From positions 1 through 64,000 of the forward strand of contig NZ_JHWC01000002.1 of NCBI RefSeq assembly GCF_000687535.1: a stretch of DNA of 64,000 bases. Reading direction: 5' to 3'. Every line of letters begins with the position of its first letter. Within the stretch, counting starts at the first letter, position 1. The notes beneath the pieces were generated by a model. The model searched no databases, was not told the DNA's origin, and was given only the letters and a program-made list of their open reading frames with translations. Below are positions 38,033 through 45,349 of the stretch, piece by piece. A program made the position numbers and the translations under genes. This DNA is from Helicobacter rodentium ATCC 700285. GTDB lineage: Bacteria; Campylobacterota; Campylobacteria; Campylobacterales; Helicobacteraceae.

Positions 38033-38254
38033 TTATCCACCACAAACCGGAGGCAATAGCACAATTTTATCGCCATTTTTAATCGGTGTATCCAATGAAG
38101 TAACGATTTCATCGTTTAAGGCAATGGCACAATCCTTTAGCCAATCTTTCAAGTCTGGAATCGCTTGTAATTCTTGTTTTAACGCGTGAAAGTCTGTTGC
38201 TTGACTTTGAAAGGTTTGATTGCCAAGCGGTCCTAAAAATTCTACTTCAACCAT
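38033..38254 (-). CDS. moaD: Molybdopterin synthase sulfur carrier subunit MoaD
   Basis: 73 aa ubiquitin-like protein ending in LLPPVCGG; the terminal Gly-Gly is the site of thiocarboxylation. Immediately followed by moaE, its partner. Confidence 0.95.
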   Translation of the reverse strand: MVEVEFLGPLGNQTFQSQATDFHALKQELQAIPDLKDWLKDCAIALNDEIVTSLDTPIKNGDKIVLLPPVCGG

Positions 38255-38263
38255 TGTAAATTC

Positions 38264-38611
38264 CTACAATAAATCCATACGCTCTTCTTGTATCTTGTAG
38301 GGAGCTATTTGTTGATTGGGTTTAACTTCCTCTCTTGGATAAAATTTTCCCGGATTTGGTCCGCTAGATTTTACGCTTGGAGTTTTATTTACAGAGAGAA
38401 TCTTACCTGTTTTGCCATCTACAAAAAACATAGAATCTTGAGGGTATTTTCGCATTTCTCTTTGCAAAGTTTCATCAAAAGGTGTGAGCGGGGGGACTTT
38501 GACAACGACTTTTGGTTCAGCAGCGGGGGCGGTAGCTTGAACAAAGTTATCTGCGTTTGCAAGTGTGCTTATGCAAAAAGTTGCGAGTAGGAATCTCAAA
38601 ATAGATTTCAT
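38264..38611 (-). CDS. Small exported protein of unknown function
   Basis: 115 aa with a clear signal peptide (MKSILRFLLATFCISTLANA, cleavage likely after the final Ala). The mature part has a proline-rich piece (APAAEPKVVVKVPPLTPFDE) and then MRKYPQDSMFFVDGKTGKIL. I do not recognise the family. It lies 9 nt ahead of moaD on the same strand and may be cotranscribed, but a cofactor role is not implied. AAGG-like sequence before the ATG. Confidence 0.8.
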   Translation of the reverse strand: MKSILRFLLATFCISTLANADNFVQATAPAAEPKVVVKVPPLTPFDETLQREMRKYPQDSMFFVDGKTGKILSVNKTPSVKSSGPNPGKFYPREEVKPNQQIAPYKIQEERMDLL

Positions 38612-38638
38612 AAGTTTTCCTTAAAATTTAAATTTGGC

Positions 38639-38644
38639 TATAAT
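38639..38644 (+). promoter_or_regulatory. -10 element of the ridA promoter
   Basis: TATAAT in GGCTATAATTTT, about 39 nt before ridA, in the divergent gap between the exported protein gene and ridA. Confidence 0.55.
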
Positions 38645-38682
38645 TTTATAACATTTAAACAATAAAGTAAAGGAGAATTGCA

Positions 38683-39057
38683 ATGTTAGAGATTATTGCA
38701 ACACAAAATGCACCCCAAGCGATTGGTCCTTATTCCCAAGCGATTAAGGCAAATGGTGTGATTTATACTTCAGGACAGATTGGATTGAATCCGCAAGGAA
38801 TCTTAGTAGAGGGCATTGAAGCGCAAACAAGACAAGTGCTAAACAACCTTAGCGAAGTTTTAAAGGCGGGAGGAAGCAGTTTGCAACAAGTTTTTAAAAC
38901 AACGATTTTTTTAAGCAATATGGAGGATTTCGCGCTTGTGAATGCAATCTATGCGGAATTTTTCGGAGAGCATAAACCCGCTAGAAGCACGGTAGCAGTC
39001 AAAACATTGCCCAAAAATGCTTTGGTGGAGATTGAGTGTATGGCGTTAGCAGAATGA
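38683..39057 (+). CDS. ridA: RidA family reactive intermediate deaminase
   Basis: 124 aa trimeric YjgF/RidA protein that hydrolyses reactive enamine/imine products of amino acid catabolism. AIGPYSQAIKANGVIYTSGQIG, the conserved Arg in KPARSTVAV and the end LPKNALVEIECMA are typical. AAAGGAG before the ATG. Single gene. Confidence 0.93.
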   Translation: MLEIIATQNAPQAIGPYSQAIKANGVIYTSGQIGLNPQGILVEGIEAQTRQVLNNLSEVLKAGGSSLQQVFKTTIFLSNMEDFALVNAIYAEFFGEHKPARSTVAVKTLPKNALVEIECMALAE

Positions 39058-39063
39058 ATATTA

Positions 39064-39370
39064 AAGTAAGATTGCCACGATTCCGCTAACGCAGAATCTC
39101 GCAAGGACAAAAAGCAAACCACCGCGTCATTGCGTTCCCCACTTCTGTCATTGCGAGGCAAAGCCGAAGCAATCCATAATACAGAATCTCGCCTTTGATA
39201 ATTTTACTTCAGTTTAAGATTATAGATTGCCACGAAAATTTTTCAAATTTTCTCGCAATGACGAAGTGGAAGTTTTAAAGTAATTTAAGACTATAGATCT
39301 GTGGCTCAAAGCGGGTGAGTTGCTTATGCAAATGCACACCACGACCTCGGACGAAGTCTCGTAATGACGA
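39064..39370. repeat. Intergenic mosaic repeat block
   Basis: The 377-nt gap between ridA and the lipoprotein gene is filled by the same repeat family. Hairpin units are at 39071-39105 (core GATTC...GAATC), 39226-39263 (core GAAAATTT, TTC, AAATTTTC) and 39339-39368 (imperfect core GACCTCG/CGAAGTC). GTCATTGCGA units of opposite orientation lie at about 39125 and 39148. No gene. Confidence 0.88.
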
Positions 39371-39410
39371 GAGTAAAAATACGCAATAACAGAATTGTAA
39401 GAAAGTTCTG

Positions 39411-39437
39411 TGATTATGGAATCTTATTCCATAATCA
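39411..39437 (-). terminator. Perfect hairpin at the end of the island operon
   Basis: TGATTATGGAAT (39411-39422), loop CTT, ATTCCATAATCA (39426-39437): a 12-bp perfect inverted repeat. It overlaps the stop codon of the lipoprotein gene. No long T run follows on the minus strand, so it may stabilise the mRNA end as much as terminate. Confidence 0.5.
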
Positions 39438-39959
39438 ACGATCTAAGAGTTCTACATAAATCTTTTTCTTATCGTCAGTGTATCTTGTGCTATAAGCCAT
39501 CTCTCGTGTTACTTTCCCTCCATCAAAGATTGGACCTTTCAACATACCTTTGATAAATTTTTGTCTCATTTCTTGTGGCATTTTTGGATATTCTATTTCT
39601 AATGTTGCAGAGCAATAGGAACTTTTGCTTTGTTTGCTAACTTCTGTCGTCATAAAATCTACTAATGAAATGCGAGTAGCCTTGTGAGAGTAATCTCTTA
39701 CATCAATAATATCCTTAAAAGAATCTACAAAGCCTAACCCCATTGCCATATCTATTTTTTCAAAAGTGAAATTGTCCATTGCCATTGCCATTAAGGTTTC
39801 TTTTGTTAAACCATTTTCCACAAGAAACCACTTATCTTCAAGCAAAATCTCTTTCACAAGACTAACCGCTATTTCATCATTGCATTTTGGCGCAGATTCA
39901 AAGCACCCACTCAATAGTAACCCACAAAAAAGAATCGCAATAGATAATAATTTTTTCAT
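39435..39959 (-). CDS. Lipoprotein of unknown function
   Basis: 174 aa with a lipoprotein signal peptide: MKKLLSIAILFCGLLLSGCF, lipobox LLSGC with acylated C19. The mature part is predicted soluble, with a segment CSATLEIEYPKMPQEM. The overall pattern (short helix-rich region, KDIIDVRDYSHKATRISLV) recalls small secreted periplasmic proteins but I recognise no family. Last gene of a four-gene run; overlaps the P-loop gene by 4 nt. Confidence 0.8.
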   Translation of the reverse strand: MKKLLSIAILFCGLLLSGCFESAPKCNDEIAVSLVKEILLEDKWFLVENGLTKETLMAMAMDNFTFEKIDMAMGLGFVDSFKDIIDVRDYSHKATRISLVDFMTTEVSKQSKSSYCSATLEIEYPKMPQEMRQKFIKGMLKGPIFDGGKVTREMAYSTRYTDDKKKIYVELLDR

Positions 39960-40447
39960 TGTTCGCCTCCTTGCAAGTATTGTTCTATGAGATTCACAAG
40001 AATCTTGGTTTGTTCTTGTAGATGAGTAGTAATTTCTTTCTTTTTCTTGCCGTCTTGTTCTCCATTCTCATTACATATATTAAACCACTGATTCTCTAAA
40101 GATTCATCAAAGTTTTTCTTGCCATTTTGTGTTGCAATCTTTTGCCAATACTCTACCCCATATCCTTTTGTTCTTGTAGCAAAAATACAGACTTTAATCT
40201 CACTTTGGAACATTTCACAAAGAATCTCATAGCAATTCTTTGTTTCCCTTTCAATATCTCCCGCACTGACAAACGCAAGGATATTGCCTTTATACTCCAC
40301 CACAGCTACGAAATCTCCACCCTCAATATATCTGAAATCCTTAATCTTGGCATTTTCTAAAAGTTCCAAAAAACACCGAGTGATTGTAGTAGTTTTTCCA
40401 ATATCCGCCCCACCTTTAACCTGTATAAAATGATTAATTTGAATCAT
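39956..40447 (-). CDS. Unknown P-loop protein
   Basis: 163 aa. The segment KGGADIGKTTTITR (about 11-24) is a Walker A-like P-loop, followed by an internal strand ILAFVSAGD that could be Walker B, and KVCIFATRTKGYGVEYW. This spacing suggests a small kinase- or GTPase-like fold, but no known family is recognised. No membrane segment. Overlaps both neighbours (4 nt with the lipoprotein, 14 nt with the TM2-like gene), so the run is translated in a tightly coupled manner. Confidence 0.75.
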   Translation of the reverse strand: MIQINHFIQVKGGADIGKTTTITRCFLELLENAKIKDFRYIEGGDFVAVVEYKGNILAFVSAGDIERETKNCYEILCEMFQSEIKVCIFATRTKGYGVEYWQKIATQNGKKNFDESLENQWFNICNENGEQDGKKKKEITTHLQEQTKILVNLIEQYLQGGEQ

Positions 40448-40943
40448 TTTTTACCTCCTCTATGGCTTGATTCACTTTTTCAAGATTCTGATTTCTTAAA
40501 AAAACTCCAACTATCATCAAATCCATTATCCAAGCCGCAACATTTACCCAGTCTAAGAGCTGACTAACTAGAGCCATTGTCTCACTATAAAAAAGATCAG
40601 TATATAACCCAAACCCTATGGAAACGCAAGTCAGCGCAATCCTAAAGATTCCCCACGCCTTATCTCCTATGGCAAATCTTGCTACGCCCAATCCACCAAG
40701 CAAAAAATTATAAACCCAAAATACCAAAGCAGGACTTTTAAGCTTTGTCGCTTTAAGGATATTTATCTTATAATGCACTTTTTGTAACTGCTCTGGGCTT
40801 AGAAGTGCTAACTTATTATAAATATCCTCATTACTCATTATTGGATTAGAGTATTTATGCCCTTTAATAAAAGTCCTCCTATAAGAACCCACTTTTATAG
40901 GCAACCTGTTTTGAATCTCTGCGAATAAACTTTCACTCGTCAT
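40434..40943 (-). CDS. TM2 domain-like membrane protein
   Basis: 169 aa. After a soluble N-terminus of about 65 residues comes KSPALVFWVYNFLLGGLGVARF and then AIGDKAWGIFRIALT, the pattern of the TM2 domain (short paired membrane helices with a polar turn), followed by further hydrophobic segments (LVSQLLDWVNVAAWIMDLMIVGVFL). AAAGGAG lies before the ATG at 40943. Function unknown; TM2 proteins often accompany signalling or envelope modules. Confidence 0.78.
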   Translation of the reverse strand: MTSESLFAEIQNRLPIKVGSYRRTFIKGHKYSNPIMSNEDIYNKLALLSPEQLQKVHYKINILKATKLKSPALVFWVYNFLLGGLGVARFAIGDKAWGIFRIALTCVSIGFGLYTDLFYSETMALVSQLLDWVNVAAWIMDLMIVGVFLRNQNLEKVNQAIEEVKNDSN

Positions 40944-40953
40944 TGTTTCTCCT

Positions 40954-41478
40954 TTAATTTTTCACACATCTTGCGTGATTAGCATTTAAGACTTGAAGTA
41001 TTTTTGATTGTAATTCTGGTGTTGGATTAGTTTCCATCATTTCCTTATAAGTCATACTATCAAATGCCGCATCTACCATACATTCACAACAACTCTTGCT
41101 ATGGTTACACCCAAATGCTCCATTGGTAACACAATCCGCAACATAGATAGATTTTGAACATTGGATTGCATTATCCATATTGCTAAGAGATTGTGTTGCA
41201 GTCATTAATATCTTATTTTCTAATTCTCTATAAACCTCATCTGACAATTCCTTATTGTTGATTATCCAATCCTTTTCTTTAGCAGTTAAGCTATTAACAA
41301 CATCATTTGTGGCAATGTTTGCTTGACATTGACACATTGCTTTTTCTTGTCCAACTTTATTATTGCATTCCAAAAGCATTTCTTGATAAAACTCGTTGCG
41401 ATAATCCTCAATAGTGTTTGCAAAGACGATACTCTGCAAAAATAAGAAACTTAAAGTGAATAAAATCTTTCTCACCAT
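40954..41478 (-). CDS. Exported cysteine-rich protein of unknown function
   Basis: 174 aa with a signal peptide (MVRKILFTLSFLFLQSIVFA). The mature part has about ten cysteines, including MCQCQAN and GCNHSKSCCECMVDAAF, consistent with disulfides or metal binding in the periplasm. First gene of the four-gene run. GAGGAGGT sits directly against the ATG, an unusually short spacing; the following GTG codon could be the true start. Family not recognised. Confidence 0.8.
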   Translation of the reverse strand: MVRKILFTLSFLFLQSIVFANTIEDYRNEFYQEMLLECNNKVGQEKAMCQCQANIATNDVVNSLTAKEKDWIINNKELSDEVYRELENKILMTATQSLSNMDNAIQCSKSIYVADCVTNGAFGCNHSKSCCECMVDAAFDSMTYKEMMETNPTPELQSKILQVLNANHARCVKN

Positions 41479-41532
41479 ACCTCCTCGTAATTTATAAATT
41501 GAGGTTGTATTTTTCCTTAATTTGTCTTAGAG

Positions 41533-41580
41533 AATATTTAAATATTAAATGTTTTTTAAATATTAAATTGAATATTTCAA
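41533..41580. promoter_or_regulatory. Cluster of AT-rich palindromic repeats between divergent genes
   Basis: The divergent region of the island holds AATATTTAAATATT (41533-41546, a perfect palindrome), a 14-base direct repeat TTTAAATATTAAAT at 41537-41550 and 41555-41568 (18-nt period), and TTGAATATTTCAA at 41568-41580. This looks like an operator set between the minus-strand island operon and the small regulator gene at 41647. AT richness alone can create such patterns, so binding is unproven. Confidence 0.45.
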
Positions 41581-41646
41581 GTGTTTTGAATAAACAAAAT
41601 TTAATGTAAAATGAAAGAAAAAAAGCTATAAAATTAAGGGTAACAT

Positions 41647-41856
41647 TTGACCAAAAAAACTAAACGAGATATGGCATATTATTTAGATATTGATGTTAGC
41701 ACTCTATATAATTGGAGAAAATACAAACCTAATCTTTATCGCATTGTTATGCTTGGATTCAAATTTGATGAAGCAATAGAACAGAGTAAGAAAAATTATG
41801 AATCCCTTTTAGACTCGGATAATAGCATAAAAGATGAAATTGCTAAATTTAAGTAA
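41647..41856 (+). CDS. Small helix-turn-helix-like DNA-binding protein
   Basis: 69 aa, starting at a TTG that has AAGGG 7 nt upstream. MAYYLDIDVSTLYNWRKYKP looks like a helix-turn-helix of the kind found in small Campylobacterota regulators, followed by a charged helix. Divergent from the four-gene run and separated from it by the palindrome cluster, so it is the likely regulator of the island. Confidence 0.65.
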   Translation: MTKKTKRDMAYYLDIDVSTLYNWRKYKPNLYRIVMLGFKFDEAIEQSKKNYESLLDSDNSIKDEIAKFK

Positions 41857-42025
41857 GAGAAGTAAATTAACTTTGCTCCAACTTTCTATACTTTTGTTCT
41901 ATATCGGGCGTGAGAAAATCTACACGACTGACATGCATAATGAGGAAATCCAATCCCTGATTAAATCTATTGACTCCCGCACTCTCCCTCAAATAAAAGA
42001 AGGAATAGAATCCAATTTGGTTTAA
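41834..42025 (+). CDS. Possible small ORF after the regulator
   Basis: 63 codons from ATG, overlapping the regulator gene by 23 nt in another frame. The product has a hydrophobic start and a charged tail (TLPQIKEGIESNL). No ribosome binding site is evident and I recognise no family. It may be chance. Confidence 0.25.
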   Translation: MKLLNLSKRSKLTLLQLSILLFYIGREKIYTTDMHNEEIQSLIKSIDSRTLPQIKEGIESNLV

Positions 42026-42065
42026 GATTCTATTCTTATTTTTCTAAGGTCCCACATTATAGATT

Positions 42066-42240
42066 TTGTAATGACGCAGTGGCAGACGCTTTGGCTTTTG
42101 TCATTGCGAGGCAACGACGAAGCAATCCATAATACAGAATCTTGCAATGGCAAAAAATAAACGCTCTATTTGCAAGTGCAGATAAATTGCTAACGCAATG
42201 TATGCTACGAAAATTTTGTAAATTTTCTTGCAATAACAAA
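42066..42240. repeat. Intergenic mosaic repeat block
   Basis: In the 281-nt gap ahead of the aminotransferase. Contains GTCATTGCGAGGCAACGACG (about 42098-42117), GAAGCAATCCATAATACAG, and a hairpin unit with the core GAAAATTT (42209-42216), loop TGT, AAATTTTC (42220-42227) followed by the diverged arm TTGCAATAAC. Two TATAAT boxes follow. Confidence 0.85.
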
Positions 42241-42253
42241 ATGAAAGCAGAGA

Positions 42254-42276
42254 TATAATAGATTTTTGGTTATAAT
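42254..42276 (+). promoter_or_regulatory. Tandem -10 elements before the aminotransferase gene
   Basis: TATAAT occurs at 42254-42259 and again at 42271-42276, 31 nt before the ATG at 42307. The nearer one gives a short leader with AAGGA as ribosome binding site. Confidence 0.55.
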
Positions 42277-42306
42277 TCTCGGATTTTTAAAATTTAAGGA
42301 TAAACT

Positions 42307-43416
42307 ATGTTACTTTTTACCCCCGGTCCTACTCCTGTGCCAGAATTTGTCCGTGTTGCGATGAGTGAGCCTACCATTCACCACCGCACACCAGAGTTTG
42401 AAGCAATTTTTGCAAAAACCCGCACACTTTTAAAAGAAGTGATTAAAATGCCTGAAGTGTTAATGCTTGCAAGCTCTGGAACAGGAGCAATGGAGGCTTG
42501 TGTTACTTCTTTGTGTGCAAAAAAACTCTTAAGTGTGAATAGCGGAAAGTTTGGGGAAAGGTTTGGTAAGATTGCAAAAGCCTTTGGAATCCCAAATGTA
42601 GAAATTAAGAATACTTGGGATACACCGGCAAGTTTGGATTCTGTCTTGGAGGCTTTGAAACAAAACCCCGATATTGACGCATTTTGTATTCAAGCGTGTG
42701 AGAGTGCGGGTGGTTTGCGCCATTCTTATGAAATATTGGCGAAAGCTGTCAAGGAATTTAATCCCAATATTATGGTGATTGTAGATGCGATTACTGCTAT
42801 GGGGGTAGAGGAGCTAGATGTAAGCTGTGTAGATGCCCTTATTGGTGGTTCACAAAAGGCGTTTATGTTACCACCGGGACTTAGTATCATTGGGCTAAGT
42901 CAAAAAGCAATAGAAAAAATTGAGGAACGCAATATAGGATTCTATTTTAATCTCAAAACAGAATTGAAAAATCAAGTGAAAAATACGACTGCTTGGACTG
43001 CGCCAACAACAATTATTATCGGGCTTTGCGCGTTTTTGGAAAAGGCAAAAAGCATAGGATTTGATACGATTTACAAGCAGACAAAAGCGCGCTCACTTGC
43101 TTGTGATAAGGCAATGGAAAGTATAGGACTTAAGATTTATCCGACTGTTCCGGCTTTGAGTATGACTTGTGTTTGTGATGAGGAAAGTGATTTGGTGCGC
43201 AAAACTTTAAAAACAAAATTTAATGTCAATATTGCAGGTGGGCAAGATCATTTAAAGGGTAAGATTTTTAGAATTAACCATATGGGAATGATTGATATAA
43301 GTGAAGTTTCTTGGGTGGTGAATGCAATAGAATTGAGTCTTGCAGAATTGGGAAGACATAAATTTAATGGAATCGCTAATGCTGTATTTTTAGAAAATTA
43401 CTTCAAACTTTTGTAG
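42307..43416 (+). CDS. Class V PLP-dependent aminotransferase (alanine-glyoxylate type)
   Basis: 369 aa. Opening LLFTPGPTPVP and PTIHHRTPEFE are typical of the alanine-glyoxylate/serine-glyoxylate/phosphonate aminotransferase group. PLP contacts: SSGTGAMEA near 57, Asp160 in VIVDAIT and the Schiff-base Lys184 in GGSQKAFMLPPG. The true substrate pair is open. In H. pylori a similar protein is annotated only as aminotransferase. It is followed by the epimerase gene 9 nt on, so both may be in one transcript. Confidence 0.88.
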   Translation: MLLFTPGPTPVPEFVRVAMSEPTIHHRTPEFEAIFAKTRTLLKEVIKMPEVLMLASSGTGAMEACVTSLCAKKLLSVNSGKFGERFGKIAKAFGIPNVEIKNTWDTPASLDSVLEALKQNPDIDAFCIQACESAGGLRHSYEILAKAVKEFNPNIMVIVDAITAMGVEELDVSCVDALIGGSQKAFMLPPGLSIIGLSQKAIEKIEERNIGFYFNLKTELKNQVKNTTAWTAPTTIIIGLCAFLEKAKSIGFDTIYKQTKARSLACDKAMESIGLKIYPTVPALSMTCVCDEESDLVRKTLKTKFNVNIAGGQDHLKGKIFRINHMGMIDISEVSWVVNAIELSLAELGRHKFNGIANAVFLENYFKLL

Positions 43417-43425
43417 GGAATTAAA

Positions 43426-44478
43426 ATGAAAATTTTAGTAACAGGTACGGCGGGGTTTATCGGCTCATTCTTGGCTAAACGCTTATTGGAACGCGGAGAT
43501 GAAGTTGTAGGGCTAGATTGTATCAATGATTATTATGATGTGCGTATTAAATATGGGAGATTAGCAGAAGCAGGAATTACGCAGGATTCCATTGCGGAAA
43601 ATGCGTTGGTGCAAAGTAGCAAATATCCCAACTATCGTTTTATCCAATTAAAATTGGAGGACAGGGAGAATCTTTTTAAACTTTTTGAAAATGAAAAGTT
43701 TGATAAAGTTTGCAATCTTGCAGCACAAGCGGGTGTGCGCTATTCTTTGGTGAATCCTTATGCCTATGTAGAGAGTAATATTATAGGGTTTGTGAATATT
43801 TTAGAAGCGTGTCGGCAGTTTGGTATCAAGCATTTAGCCTATGCGTCTAGCTCCTCTGTGTATGGGTTGAATGAAAAAATGCCTTTTAGCACAAGCGATA
43901 ATGTGGATCACCCCATTAGCCTCTATGCGGCAAGTAAAAAGAGCAATGAGCTAATGGCACATACTTATTCTTATTTATTTAACTTGCCTACAACGGGTTT
44001 GCGATTCTTCACGGTTTATGGTCCTTGGGGGCGTCCGGATATGGCGTTATTTTTATTTACAAAGGCGATTTTAGAGGGCAGGGCGATTGATGTGTTTAAT
44101 CACGGGCAAATGCTAAGGGATTTCACTTATGTTGATGATATTGTAGAGGGTGTGGTGCGCGTAATAGACCATAATGCAGAATCGGATTCTAAATGGAGTG
44201 GAAAAGCACCTAATCCGCATAGCTCCAAAGCACCTTATAAAATTTATAATATCGGAAACAACAATCCGGTTAAATTAATGGATTTCATTGAGGCAATTGA
44301 AAAAGAACTTGGAATGGTGGCAAAGAAAAATATGCTTCCATTGCAACCCGGTGATGTCCCAGCGACTTACGCGAATGTGGAAGATTTGGTTAGTGATTTG
44401 GGATATAAGCCAAATACAAGCATTCAAGAGGGAATCAAAAACTTTATTCAATGGTATAGAGAATTTTACAAGGTTTAA
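43426..44478 (+). CDS. NAD-dependent sugar-nucleotide epimerase (UDP-glucuronate 4-epimerase type)
   Basis: 350 aa extended SDR. NAD-binding [15 protein letters not shown] at 7-21, the segment [28 protein letters not shown], catalytic Ser cluster SSSSVYG and Tyr-x3-Lys in [10 protein letters not shown]. The NDYYD and AAQAGVRYS features are those of CapI/UDP-glucuronate 4-epimerases that supply surface polysaccharides. Substrate not proven. Probably cotranscribed with the aminotransferase upstream. Confidence 0.88.
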   Translation: MKILVTGTAGFIGSFLAKRLLERGDEVVGLDCINDYYDVRIKYGRLAEAGITQDSIAENALVQSSKYPNYRFIQLKLEDRENLFKLFENEKFDKVCNLAAQAGVRYSLVNPYAYVESNIIGFVNILEACRQFGIKHLAYASSSSVYGLNEKMPFSTSDNVDHPISLYAASKKSNELMAHTYSYLFNLPTTGLRFFTVYGPWGRPDMALFLFTKAILEGRAIDVFNHGQMLRDFTYVDDIVEGVVRVIDHNAESDSKWSGKAPNPHSSKAPYKIYNIGNNNPVKLMDFIEAIEKELGMVAKKNMLPLQPGDVPATYANVEDLVSDLGYKPNTSIQEGIKNFIQWYREFYKV

Positions 44479-44499
44479 TCTAAGTGGAAGTTCTAAGTT

Positions 44500-44650
44500 G
44501 GATTGCACGAATCCACTGCAAAGTCTCGCAATGACGAATCCCGCGCAGTCATTGCGAACAAAATGAAGTAATCTATAGTCTTGCACACTTTAATTTAGCC
44601 ACTGCGTCATTGCAAGGAATGAAATGACGCAACAATCCATAATGTAGAAT
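44500..44650. repeat. Intergenic mosaic repeat block
   Basis: Between the epimerase and the SRP RNA. Carries AAAGTCTCGCAATGACG (near 44520-44536), CAGTCATTGCGAAC, GCGTCATTGCAAGG and CAATCCATAATGTAGAATCTCGCC. More diverged than the other blocks. No gene. Confidence 0.8.
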
Positions 44651-44733
44651 CTCGCCATTAAGATTGTATTGAAAAACAAAAAATCTTACCTAATGTATTG
44701 CACAACTTAAGTTGATTTTTGGCAAAAACCTAA

Positions 44734-44739
44734 TATAAT
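44734..44739 (+). promoter_or_regulatory. -10 element of the SRP RNA gene
   Basis: TATAAT in CTAATATAATCCC, ending about 13 nt before the first paired base of the SRP RNA. Confidence 0.55.
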
Positions 44740-44747
44740 CCCACTTG

Positions 44748-44850
44748 CCTTTCTTGAGACTTGTGCGATGGGCTGCTTGGATAATGCTTCAGGGTGGGAA
44801 CACAGCAGAGCCTCCAAACTGCTTAAGTGCCGCAAGTATCTTAAGGGAGG
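44748..44850 (+). ncRNA. ffs: Small (4.5S-like) signal recognition particle RNA
   Basis: The tip loop of SRP RNA is recognised: TTCAGGGTGGGAACACAGCAG (here 44788-44808) matches the pattern TCAGG-N2-GGAA-N3-AGCAG that binds Ffh. The ends pair: CTTGAGACTTGTGCG (from 44753) with CGCAAGTATCTTAAG (44831-44845). The arms GCTGCTTGGA/TCCAAACTGC continue the stem. The exact ends are approximate. T-rich sequence follows. Confidence 0.85.
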
Positions 44851-44917
44851 TTTTCTACTTTTTTCTATTTTTTAGTTTGCAAGAAAATTCCAATTTTAAG
44901 CAGTATTAGATTAAAGT

Positions 44918-45283
44918 TTATTCTGTGGCTTTGGTGTTTTCAATGGATTCTAAATATTTGTAAATTGCTTCTATTTCACTTGAGGTTAGATAATATTTTG
45001 GCATAATCTTTCTACCTTTTTGTAGTGCATTTTCAAATCTTTCAAAGCTTAAATTATTGATACGCGCACCTTGTAGAGTTTTGCCTTTGCGTTTATGGAT
45101 ATAATTTGCAATTTGTTGTCCTTCGCCAAAATGTCCGTGGCATTCTACACAGCCGATTCCGCGAGGGTTGTTATAGAGCATTTTGCCATATTCTAAAGTT
45201 GTGATGAAGCTTTCTTCTGTATTAAGAATCTGAAAACTGCTAACTAAAACCAAAATCATTTTAAATACTTTTTGCACTTGCAA
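44918..45283 (-). CDS. Class I c-type cytochrome
   Basis: 121 aa. N-terminal hydrophobic export signal (about 8-20), haem-binding C45-x2-C48-H49 (CVECH) and probable axial Met94 in KIMPKYYL. One haem. A small periplasmic electron carrier of the type with a single haem per chain. Specific partner unknown. Divergent from folD. Confidence 0.88.
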   Translation of the reverse strand: MQVQKVFKMILVLVSSFQILNTEESFITTLEYGKMLYNNPRGIGCVECHGHFGEGQQIANYIHKRKGKTLQGARINNLSFERFENALQKGRKIMPKYYLTSSEIEAIYKYLESIENTKATE

Positions 45284-45313
45284 TTCCTTAAACTTTTAAA
45301 AAACTTTTTTTAC

Positions 45314-45319
45314 TATAAT
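45314..45319 (+). promoter_or_regulatory. -10 element of the folD-lepB promoter
   Basis: TATAAT in TTACTATAATAAC, 30 nt before the folD start. T-rich sequence upstream. Confidence 0.55.
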
Positions 45320-45349
45320 AACAAAATTATTTTTTAAAGGGTATTATGA

